A DNA stretch of 7,239 bases, from assembly GCA_030840545.1 (NCBI GenBank), contig JAVEEH010000109.1, positions 1 through 7,239 on the forward strand, given 5' to 3'. The notes beneath the pieces were generated by a model. That model did no database searches. It was given only the letters and a program-made list of their open reading frames with translations, and was not told the origin of the DNA. This document shows positions 1 through 6,037 of this stretch, piece by piece (position 1 is the stretch's first letter; each line of letters starts with the position of its first letter). Made by a program: the position numbers and the translations under genes. Origin of the DNA: Frankiaceae bacterium (GTDB lineage: Bacteria > Actinomycetota > Actinomycetes > JAFAQI01).

Positions 1-639
1 GAGCGGGTTGAACCAGCTGAGCGTCGGGGTCAGATGCACCCCGGGTGCATTGCCGGTAGCGACTTTGATGAGTGCGACGGCAGAGAACACCAAGAGCATG
101 GTGACCTCGATGGACAGCAGCACCTTCTGGAACCGGGCCGAGACCTCGATGCCGCGGTAGCAGATGTAGGTCATGACGGCGATCCAGATGATGCCCACGA
201 GCAGCACCCATGTGCTCGACGGGTTGCTGCCGATGCCGTCGGCGTTGAACAGCAGGAAACCGTATTGTCCGGCGACCTGCGCGAGACTCGCCATCACGAG
301 CAGGTCGGAGGCGAGTACGCCCCAACCGCCGGCGTACCAGCCCACCTTCGGGCCGAACGCGCGGGTCGCCCAGGTGAATGAGGTGCCGCAGTCGGGGTCG
401 GCCTTGTTGAGCTCTCGGTAGGCGATCGAGATGAAGAGCATCGGCACGAACGCCAGGATGATGACGACGGGAGTCTGCGCGCCGGCGAAGAGGACGACGA
501 AGCCGAGCGTTGCGGCCAGGCTGTAGGCGGGCGCGGTCGACGCCACGCCGATCACGACGGACGACAGCAGGTTCAGGGCGCCGGACTTGAGGCCTTTGTC
601 GACCGGCTCGTGCTGGCTGACCGCCATGGTTTCCGGCAT
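1..639 (-). CDS. APC-superfamily amino acid/amine permease, N-terminal part (3' end outside window)
   Basis: Integral membrane secondary transporter that should import an amino acid or amine with a proton. Only the first 213 residues are visible and the frame runs open through base 1; family members are usually about 450-500 residues. A short polar N-terminus (residues 1-15) leads into the first helix, where the family's unwound substrate-binding stretch GVASTAPAYSLAATLG lies at about residues 31-46. The second helix spans about 47-72. It is followed by the conserved loop with RELNKADPDCGTSF (75-88) and an AFGPKVGW motif near 94-101, then further helices. The ATG at 637-639 is preferred because GAAAGGG sits 6 bases upstream; an in-frame ATG at 625-627 is an alternative. 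It is divergent from the oxidoreductase-importer operon, so a shared substrate theme is plausible. The substrate cannot be read from the sequence. The family call is firm. Confidence 0.9.
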   Translation of the reverse strand, partial: MPETMAVSQHEPVDKGLKSGALNLLSSVVIGVASTAPAYSLAATLGFVVLFAGAQTPVVIILAFVPMLFISIAYRELNKADPDCGTSFTWATRAFGPKVGWYAGGWGVLASDLLVMASLAQVAGQYGFLLFNADGIGSNPSSTWVLLVGIIWIAVMTYICYRGIEVSARFQKVLLSIEVTMLLVFSAVALIKVATGNAPGVHLTPTLSWFNPL

Positions 640-793
640 ACCGGACCCTTTCGCTTCGCCGACTGGGATTTACGACCACGGTTGTCGCAGATATTGCTGG
701 CGATGGCAAGTGTTTCCGTCGACTGAGCGCCTAGATCCTTCTCGATCCGTTGTGGCTGCGCTACGCTGCCGCCGGGCTCTGCTGTTTCCGGCA
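629..793 (+). repeat. Recurring GTTTCCGGCA element across the divergent promoter region
   Basis: The 10-mer GTTTCCGGCA occurs exactly at 629-638 and 784-793. A shorter relative, TGTTTCCG, is at 711-718 and matches the 783-790 copy. The first copy overlaps the permease start codon, so part of that match is coding sequence. The copies flank the intergenic region and could be regulator contacts, but there is no dyad symmetry and chance is a real possibility. Confidence 0.25.
646..652 (-). promoter_or_regulatory. Ribosome binding site of the APC permease
   Basis: On the minus strand the bases read GAAAGGG, ending 6 bases before the ATG at 639-637. This purine run is a reasonable Shine-Dalgarno match. 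It favours this start over the internal ATG four codons later. Confidence 0.55.
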
Positions 794-799
794 CGGCCG

Positions 800-805
800 A
801 GGAGG
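800..805 (+). promoter_or_regulatory. Ribosome binding site fixing the GTG start at 812
   Basis: A strong AGGAGG Shine-Dalgarno run ends 6 bases before GTG 812-814. It decides the start of the oxidoreductase. Upstream in-frame ATG codons would overlap the divergent permease and add about 75 residues of non-protein-like sequence. Confidence 0.75.
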
Positions 806-811
806 TCAGGC

Positions 812-2029
812 GTGCGGCTCGTCGTCGTGGGAGCCGGCGGCGTCGGGGGCGCCGTGGTGGCGATTGCCACCCGCAGACCCTTCCTCACCTCGGTGCTCGT
901 TGCCGACTTCGACCTCGACCGGGCCCGGCGGGCGGTGGCCCGCGCTGGCGACGACGACCGGTTCAGTGCGACGCGGGTCGACGCGGCCGATGAGACGGCC
1001 TTGGCCGACTTGCTGCGGTCGACGCGGGCTGACGCCGTGCTGAACGCCTGCGACCCACGCTTCGTCATGCCGATCTTCCGGGCGGCGCTCGCTACCGGCA
1101 CGACCTATCTCGACATGGCCATGTCGTTGTCGCGACCGCACCCGTCGGAGCCGCACGCGCTGCCGGGAGTCAAGCTGGGCGACGAGCAGTTCGCGATGGC
1201 CGAGGAGTGGGAGCGCCGCGACGGGCTGGCCGTGGTCGGCATCGGAGTCGAGCCCGGCCTGTCCGACATCTTCGCCCGGTATGCCGCGGATCACCTGTTC
1301 ACGGAGATCGACGAGATCGGCGTCCGAGACGGCGCGAACCTCGTCGTTGACGGCCACGCGTTCGCGCCCACGTTCTCCATCTGGACGACGATCGAGGAAT
1401 GCCTCAACCCGCCGGTGGTCTATGAACGTGACCGCGGCTGGTTCACGACCGCACCGTTCAGTGATCCCGAGGTCTTCGACTTCCCCGAAGGCATCGGCTC
1501 GGTCGAGTGCGTCAACGTCGAGCACGAGGAAGTCCTGCTGATGCCCCGATGGCTCGACGCCAACCGGGTGACCTTCAAATACGGTCTCGGGTCGGAGTTC
1601 ATCGAGGTGCTGCGGACGCTGCACCTGCTCGGGCTGGACTCGACCGAGCCCGTCGACGTACACGGTTCCCGGGTCGCGCCGCGCGACGTCGTCGCCGCGT
1701 GCCTGCCCGACCCGGCCACGCTCGGCGACCAGATGCACGGGCGCACGTGTGCCGGCACCTGGGTGCGCGGCAGCGGGTCAGACGGGGCAGCCCGGGAGGT
1801 CTACCTCTACCAGGTCGCCGACAACGAGGAGTGCATGCGCACCTGGGGCGCGCAGGCCGTGGTGTGGCAGACCGCGGTCAACCCTGTCGTGGCACTCGAG
1901 CTGCTGGCGACCGGGGTGTGGAAGGGTGCCGGGGTCATGGGGCCCGAGGCGTTTGACGCGACACCGTTCCTGGAGCTGCTGCCCGACTACGGGGCGCCGT
2001 GGCACCTCGAGGAAAGGCAGCCGTCGTGA
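812..2029 (+). CDS. Saccharopine dehydrogenase-like NAD(P)-dependent oxidoreductase
   Basis: Cytosolic oxidoreductase of the saccharopine dehydrogenase superfamily, 405 residues, full length for the family. The family also includes lysine dehydrogenases, carboxynorspermidine synthase and homospermidine synthase. The N-terminus is a Rossmann fold with GAGGVG at residues 7-12 and acidic D32 at the end of strand 2, as expected for dinucleotide binding. A family-typical NACDP stretch starts at N78 and leads to a YLDMA segment near residue 100. The VEPGLSD motif (E147-D152) matches the family's FDPGVxxxY region. The C-terminal half carries the catalytic/dimerisation domain and ends with a GPEAFD-type tail. 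The GTG start is chosen from the AGGAGG upstream. The stop overlaps the ATPase start (TGATG), so the two are translationally coupled. The operon context suggests a polyamine or amino-acid-derived substrate, possibly a carboxyspermidine- or saccharopine-like imine adduct. This is inference; the exact reaction is unknown. Confidence 0.85.
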   Translation: MRLVVVGAGGVGGAVVAIATRRPFLTSVLVADFDLDRARRAVARAGDDDRFSATRVDAADETALADLLRSTRADAVLNACDPRFVMPIFRAALATGTTYLDMAMSLSRPHPSEPHALPGVKLGDEQFAMAEEWERRDGLAVVGIGVEPGLSDIFARYAADHLFTEIDEIGVRDGANLVVDGHAFAPTFSIWTTIEECLNPPVVYERDRGWFTTAPFSDPEVFDFPEGIGSVECVNVEHEEVLLMPRWLDANRVTFKYGLGSEFIEVLRTLHLLGLDSTEPVDVHGSRVAPRDVVAACLPDPATLGDQMHGRTCAGTWVRGSGSDGAAREVYLYQVADNEECMRTWGAQAVVWQTAVNPVVALELLATGVWKGAGVMGPEAFDATPFLELLPDYGAPWHLEERQPS

Positions 2030-3072
2030 TGGCCGTAGCCGCCCCGGCGACGACCACGGGGGACGTGCGGCTCGAGGGGGTCACGAAGCGCTTCGGATCC
2101 GTGCTCGCCGTGGACGACATCACGCTCGACATCGCGTCGGGCGAGTTCTTCGCGTTGTTGGGTCCCTCGGGCTCCGGCAAGACGACCTGTCTGCGGATGA
2201 TCGCCGGCTTCGAACAGCCCACATCCGGCAAGGTGTGGCTCGCGGGACGAGACGTGACGTCAGTGGCGCCGTTCGACCGCGAGACCAACACCGTCTTCCA
2301 GGACTATGCGCTGTTCCCGCACATGACCGTGGCACAGAACGTCGGCTACGGCCTGATGGTCAAACGCGTCGCGAAGTCCGAGCGTCGCCACCGCGTCGAA
2401 GCGGTGTTGGGCACAGTGCGCCTTGACGGGTATGCCGACCGCAAGCCGGCGCAGCTCTCGGGTGGCCAGCGGCAGCGGGTCGCGCTGGCTCGGGCGCTGG
2501 TCAACGAGCCACGCGTTTTGCTGCTCGATGAGCCGCTGGGGGCGTTGGATCGCAAGCTGCGCGAGGAGATGCAACTCGAGCTCAAGCAGCTCCAGCGCGA
2601 CGTGGGCATCACGTTCCTTTTCGTCACGCACGATCAGGACGAGGCTCTGACGATGAGTGACCGGATGGCCGTGTTCAACGGGGGCCGGCTCGAGCAGGTG
2701 GGCGCACCCGCGGAGATCTACGACCGGCCGGCCACACCGTTCGTCGCGGACTTCATCGGCACATCCAACATCGTGGAGGGCGCTCCGGCTCGCGCGCTGT
2801 TCGGCTCGGACGGTGTGTTCAGCCTCCGGCCCGAACGCCTGCGGGTGCTGGCGGAGAGCGACCGAGTCAGTGCCGACGAGAGCTCCGCTGAGGGCCGGCT
2901 CGTCGATGTGGTCTATGCCGGCGCGACGCTTCGGCGCGTTGTGGCCCTCGATGCCGGGCCGGTGTTCGTGGTCACCGACGCGACCAGTGCATCCGGGTCG
3001 TCGCCGGAGCTGCAACGGGGGGCGCGCGTGCGCCTCACGTGGAAGCCGAGTTCGCTCTACCGCCTCGGCTGA
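2029..3072 (+). CDS. ydcT: Polyamine-type ABC importer ATPase (YdcT/PotA-like)
   Basis: Cytoplasmic ATPase that powers the importer encoded by the next three genes; 347 residues. Every nucleotide-binding motif is intact: Walker A GPSGSGKT (45-52), Q-loop glutamine Q91 in VFQDYALFPH, signature LSGGQRQR (143-150), Walker B VLLLDE (163-168), D-loop ALD (172-174) and H-loop H201 in VTHDQDEA. A C-terminal TOBE-type regulatory domain follows at about 265-345. Remembered E. coli YdcT shares long runs around the Q-loop (NTVFQDYALFPHM, YGLMVK) and Walker B, closer than PotA. The ATG at 2029 overlaps the previous stop by one base. GTG 2026 is an alternative start with a better spacing (8 bases) from AAAGG at 2013-2017. 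Function as an ABC import ATPase is firm; the YdcT assignment rests on recalled sequence. Confidence 0.93.
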   Translation: MAVAAPATTTGDVRLEGVTKRFGSVLAVDDITLDIASGEFFALLGPSGSGKTTCLRMIAGFEQPTSGKVWLAGRDVTSVAPFDRETNTVFQDYALFPHMTVAQNVGYGLMVKRVAKSERRHRVEAVLGTVRLDGYADRKPAQLSGGQRQRVALARALVNEPRVLLLDEPLGALDRKLREEMQLELKQLQRDVGITFLFVTHDQDEALTMSDRMAVFNGGRLEQVGAPAEIYDRPATPFVADFIGTSNIVEGAPARALFGSDGVFSLRPERLRVLAESDRVSADESSAEGRLVDVVYAGATLRRVVALDAGPVFVVTDATSASGSSPELQRGARVRLTWKPSSLYRLG

Positions 3073-3084
3073 GGCGGCGGGACC

Positions 3085-3091
3085 AAGGGAG
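3085..3091 (+). promoter_or_regulatory. Ribosome binding site of the substrate-binding lipoprotein
   Basis: AAGGGAG lies in the 25-bp gap after the ATPase stop, 6 bases before ATG 3098. It is the clearest ribosome site inside the importer genes and may support the higher binding-protein synthesis that importers usually need. It favours ATG 3098 over the in-frame ATG at 3113. Confidence 0.6.
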
Positions 3092-3097
3092 TCAGGC

Positions 3098-4297
3098 ATG
3101 CTTCGACGTCGGATGACAGTCGCGATCGCGCTGGGGACGGTCACCCTGCTGACCGCCGCGGCCTGCGGCGGCAGCTCGGGCGGTGGCGGCTCCAATGCTG
3201 CGCCGCCGGTGCCCAAGGTGGCCATGCAGCAGCAGCTGGGCAAGGCCGAGGGCCAGCTCAACCTGGTCAACTGGGCCGGCTATGCCGAGGACGGCACCAA
3301 CGACAAGACCGTCGATTGGGTGCACCCCTTCGAACAGGCGACCGGCTGCCATGTCAACGACAAGATCGGCAACACGTCGGACGAGATGGTCCAGCTGATG
3401 AAGACGGGCCAGTACGACGGAGTGTCCGCGTCCGGTGACGCGACCCTGCGGCTCATCTACGGCGGACTTGTCGCACCGGTGAACACCTCGCTGGTGCCTA
3501 ACTACGCCACGATCCAGCCGTTCCTCAAGGATCGCGCCTGGAACTCCGTGAAGCAGCAGATGTACGGCATCCCGCACGGTTGGGGCGCCAACCTGCTCAT
3601 GTGGAACTCGAAGTCCGTCCAGCCTGCACCGACGTCTTGGGGCGCGGTCTTCGACGCGAACTCGCCCTACAAGAGCCACATCACCGCCTACGACTCGCCG
3701 ATCTACATCGCCGATGCCGCGCTGTACCTGATGAAGCACCAACCGACTCTCAAGATCACCAACCCTTACGCCCTGGACCAGAAGCAGCTCGACGCTGCCG
3801 TCGCCCTGCTGAAAACGCAGCGCGCGAACGTCGGCGAGTACTGGGCCGACTACACGAAGGAGGTCCAGGCGTTCGAGTCGGGCGACAGCGTGATCGGCAC
3901 GACCTGGCAGGTGATCGCCAACCTCATCACCGCCGACAAGAAGGTCACCGTCCAGGCGATTGAGCCGTCGGAAGGGTCCACCGGCTGGTCGGACACCTGG
4001 ATGGTGGCCGCTCACGCTGCGCACCCCGTGTGCATGTACAAGTGGATGAACTGGATCACGTCGCCCACGGTGAACGCACAGGTGGCGGAATGGTTCGGTG
4101 AGGCGCCGGCCCAGTCGCTCGCCTGCAGCCACACCGCCGACAAGAGCTTCTGCGACACCTACCACGCGGCGGACAAGGCCTACTCGGACAGCCTGCATTA
4201 CTGGACGACCCCGACAAAGCACTGCCTCGACGGTCGCGGCAACGTCTGCACGAGCTATTCGCAGTGGACGCAGGAGTGGACCGCGATCAAGGGTTGA
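3098..4297 (+). CDS. ydcS: Extracytoplasmic polyamine-type substrate-binding lipoprotein (YdcS/PotD-like)
   Basis: Membrane-anchored solute-binding protein that captures substrate outside the cell and delivers it to the two permeases; 399 residues. The signal peptide has a basic start (RRR at 3-5), a hydrophobic core (8-18) and lipobox TAAAC with lipid-bearing C23, followed by a Gly/Ser-rich linker. The mature protein begins with LNLVNWAGYAEDGTNDKT-type sequence near residues 55-75. It contains ASGDATLRLIYGG, a YDSPIYIADAAL stretch, a GWSDTW motif and HPVCMYKWMNW (309-319). These resemble remembered E. coli YdcS, reported in putrescine uptake, more than PotD. Mature cysteines are C84, C312, C343, C352, C376 and C384. 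The first four appear shared with YdcS, and the last two look extra. Polyamine specificity is likely but not proven; amines or other cationic solutes are alternatives. Confidence 0.92.
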   Translation: MLRRRMTVAIALGTVTLLTAAACGGSSGGGGSNAAPPVPKVAMQQQLGKAEGQLNLVNWAGYAEDGTNDKTVDWVHPFEQATGCHVNDKIGNTSDEMVQLMKTGQYDGVSASGDATLRLIYGGLVAPVNTSLVPNYATIQPFLKDRAWNSVKQQMYGIPHGWGANLLMWNSKSVQPAPTSWGAVFDANSPYKSHITAYDSPIYIADAALYLMKHQPTLKITNPYALDQKQLDAAVALLKTQRANVGEYWADYTKEVQAFESGDSVIGTTWQVIANLITADKKVTVQAIEPSEGSTGWSDTWMVAAHAAHPVCMYKWMNWITSPTVNAQVAEWFGEAPAQSLACSHTADKSFCDTYHAADKAYSDSLHYWTTPTKHCLDGRGNVCTSYSQWTQEWTAIKG

Positions 4298-4307
4298 CGA
4301 CCGCGTC

Positions 4308-5219
4308 ATGACGACGGCCTCGGAGGGGGTGGCGGCCGGGCTGCGGGCCCGGCCGCCTTCGCGGCGTGTCTCCTCGTTCGTGCAACGTCACGTCACGCTG
4401 CGGCTCATCGCCCTGCTGTCCTTGCCGGGGCTGTGGCTGGTGGTGGCCTACCTCGGGTCGCTCGCCGCAATGCTCATCGCCGCGTTCTGGACGACGAACG
4501 ACTTCACCGGCGCCGTCGTGCACACCACCACGCTGGCCAACTTCAAGACGCTGTTCACCGAGCACGTCTATCGAACGGTGGCATTCCGGTCGGTGAGCGT
4601 CGCCGTCCTCGTCACCGTCGTCGACGCGGTGCTGGCCCTGCCGATGGCCTACTACATGGCCAAGGTCGCAGGACCACGCCTGCGCCGCATCCTCGTGGTC
4701 GCGATCCTCACACCGCTGTGGGCGTCGTACCTCGTCAAGGCCTACGCCTGGCGGGTCATGTTGTCCGGCGACGGTGTCGTCAACTGGGCGCTGCACCCGT
4801 TCGGAGCGCATGGTCCCGGATACGGCCTCACAGCGGTCGTGCTGACGCTGGCCTACCTGTGGCTGCCGTTCATGGTCCTCCCGGTGTTCGCGGGGCTCGA
4901 GCGCATCCCGGACAGCTTGCTCGAGGCGTCGGCGGACGCCGGTGCCCGTTCGTGGCAGACGTTCCGGTCCGTCGTGCTGCCGCTGCTGTTCCCGGCGATC
5001 GTCGCCGGGTCGATCTTCACGTTCTCGTTGACCCTCGGCGACTACATCACCGTCAACGTCGTCGGGGGCACGAGCCAGCTGTTCGCGAACGTCATCTACG
5101 ACAACATCACGACCGGTGGCAACCTGCCCTTTGCCGCAGCCGCGGCTTTCTTCCCGATCGCGATCATGGTCGGCTATCTCGTCGCGGTTCGCCGCACCGG
5201 CGCCTTGGACAACGTGTGA
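4308..5219 (+). CDS. ydcU: Polyamine-type ABC importer permease, first subunit (YdcU/PotB-like)
   Basis: Inner-membrane channel subunit, 303 residues, pairing with the next gene's product. A basic cytoplasmic N-terminus of about 30 residues precedes TM1 (about 33-60). Five further helices follow, including about 94-117 and 128-148; the latter contains a TPLWASYLVKAYAW segment typical of YdcU/PotB. The EAA loop that docks on the ATPase is EASADAGARSWQTFR, with E206 and G212. It is followed by VVLPLL and the conserved GSIFTFSLTLGDYI helix start. ATG 4308 is chosen as the only good start after the binding-protein stop. Its ribosome site is weak: AAGGG at 4289-4293 is 14 bases away, so coupling to upstream translation 10 bp before is likely. 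The stop overlaps the next gene by 4 bases. Confidence 0.92.
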   Translation: MTTASEGVAAGLRARPPSRRVSSFVQRHVTLRLIALLSLPGLWLVVAYLGSLAAMLIAAFWTTNDFTGAVVHTTTLANFKTLFTEHVYRTVAFRSVSVAVLVTVVDAVLALPMAYYMAKVAGPRLRRILVVAILTPLWASYLVKAYAWRVMLSGDGVVNWALHPFGAHGPGYGLTAVVLTLAYLWLPFMVLPVFAGLERIPDSLLEASADAGARSWQTFRSVVLPLLFPAIVAGSIFTFSLTLGDYITVNVVGGTSQLFANVIYDNITTGGNLPFAAAAAFFPIAIMVGYLVAVRRTGALDNV

Positions 5220-6028
5220 GCGGCGCTGTGGCGGGATCGGCTCGGGGTCGGCGTGCCCTGGGTGTGGTCACCGCTGCGGTGCTGGTGGTCGTCTACGTGC
5301 CCCTTGCCGTCGTCGTCATCAACTCGTTCAACCGCTCGCGCACCTTCGGTTGGCCACCTGCCGGCTTCACCCTGTCGTGGTGGGCCCGGGCGTGGCACAG
5401 CACCGGTGCCCGAAGTGCGCTGGCGACCAGCGTCGAGGCCGGTCTGGGCGCGACGGCGGTGGCGTTGTTGCTCGGCACGATGGCGGCGTTCGCCGTGTCC
5501 CGCTACCGCTTCTTCGGACGGGAGACGGTGTCCTTCCTCGTCCTGTTGCCCATCGCCCTGCCCGGCATCGTCACCGGGATCGCTCTGAACAACGCGTTCC
5601 GGGTGCTCGGGCTGCCGTTCGGGTTGCTGACGATCATCATCGGGCACGCGACGTTCTGCATCGTGCTCGTCTACAACAACGCTCTCGCTCGGTTGCGCCG
5701 GCTCGGTGGCTCGCTGGAGGAGGCGTCGATGGACCTCGGTGCGGGTGTGCTGCAGACCTTCCGGTTCGTCACGTTCCCGCAGCTGCGGTCGGCCCTGCTC
5801 GCCGGCGGCCTGCTGGACTTCGCCTTGTCGTTCGACGAGATCATCGTGACCACCTTCACCGCGGCGCCGGGGGTGCAGACGCTGCCGCTGTGGATCTTTG
5901 GCAACCTCTTCCGGCCCAACCAGGCCCCGGTCGTCAATGTCGTCGCAGCAGCTCTGATCGTGCTGTCCGTCGTGCCGGTGTGGCTTGCCCAACGCGTGGC
6001 CGGCGACGCCGGCGGCGGTCGCTTCTAG
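5216..6028 (+). CDS. ydcV: Polyamine-type ABC importer permease, second subunit (YdcV/PotC-like)
   Basis: Second inner-membrane channel subunit, 270 residues. The start is GTG 5216, which overlaps the stop of the first permease as GTGA. A second in-frame GTG at 5228 is possible. There is no clear ribosome site, so translation is probably coupled. TM1 is about 16-38, with the YVPLAVVVINSFN signature of PotC-type permeases. A central LLPIALPGIVTGIAL helix and IIGHATFCIVLVYNN follow. The EAA loop is EEASMDLGAG (E169, G175), followed by a hydrophobic segment with ALSFDEIIVTTFTA. The last two stretches nearly match remembered E. coli YdcV. The C-terminus ends in a short Gly/Arg-rich tail. The stop codon is only 9 bases from the stop of the convergent cytochrome gene. 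Confidence 0.92.
   Translation: MSGAVAGSARGRRALGVVTAAVLVVVYVPLAVVVINSFNRSRTFGWPPAGFTLSWWARAWHSTGARSALATSVEAGLGATAVALLLGTMAAFAVSRYRFFGRETVSFLVLLPIALPGIVTGIALNNAFRVLGLPFGLLTIIIGHATFCIVLVYNNALARLRRLGGSLEEASMDLGAGVLQTFRFVTFPQLRSALLAGGLLDFALSFDEIIVTTFTAAPGVQTLPLWIFGNLFRPNQAPVVNVVAAALIVLSVVPVWLAQRVAGDAGGGRF
5999..6013 (+). other. GCCGGC inverted repeat at the 3' end of the second permease gene
   Basis: GCCGGC-GAC-GCCGGC could form a 6-bp GC-only hairpin with a 3-base loop, just before the stop. No T-rich run follows, so it is not a standard intrinsic terminator. It lies within Gly/Ala codons, and such repeats are common in high-GC DNA. It is noted because the 9-bp convergent gap leaves no other room for a terminator. 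Confidence 0.25.
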
Positions 6029-6037
6029 CTCCCGGCC

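Larger units (their letters stand above)
640..811. promoter_or_regulatory. Divergent intergenic region with presumed back-to-back promoters
   Basis: This 172-bp stretch separates the leftward permease from the rightward oxidoreductase-importer operon, so it should hold promoters for both. I do not see a convincing -35/-10 pair on either strand. Weak actinobacterial -10-like hexamers occur at 732-737 (TAGATC) and 762-767 (TACGCT) on the plus strand, without good -35 partners. A GATCC-n5-GATCC direct repeat lies at 734-748, and a GTTTCCG element recurs (see the repeat entry). No riboswitch, T-box or attenuator is evident. An open frame continues through this stretch into the oxidoreductase, but its translation does not look like protein. 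Confidence 0.4.

Noticed and set aside
34..421. Plus-strand open frames opposite the left-edge permease
   Set aside because: The minus strand encodes a clear APC permease; the plus-strand translations have no family features.
732..767. Sigma-70-like promoter for the operon using TAGATC or TACGCT as -10
   Set aside because: No acceptable -35 hexamer at 16-19 bp for either, so no specific promoter call is made beyond the intergenic region.
587..811. In-frame extension of the oxidoreductase upstream to an ATG at 587
   Set aside because: It would overlap the divergent permease start, lacks a ribosome site, and encodes Arg/Cys/Trp-rich sequence unlike the family. AGGAGG before GTG 812 and the immediate Rossmann strand settle the start.
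806..1738. Minus-strand open frame of about 310 codons antisense to the oxidoreductase
   Set aside because: Low-complexity Arg/Asp/Val composition, no motif, fully covered by a well-supported gene on the plus strand.
3092..4309. Long minus-strand open frame of about 405 codons antisense to the binding-protein gene
   Set aside because: Its composition is His/Arg/Val/Gly-rich without recognisable motifs, and it mirrors the codon pattern of a clear lipoprotein gene; a typical high-GC shadow.
4433..5215. Upstream in-frame extension of the second permease reaching back into the first permease gene
   Set aside because: The first permease occupies this stretch in another frame. The extension is Arg/Gly-rich, and GTG 5216 with the GTGA overlap is the natural start.
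5174..5992. Minus-strand open frame of about 272 codons antisense to the second permease
   Set aside because: Gln/Arg/Asp/His-rich shadow of a strongly recognised membrane protein.
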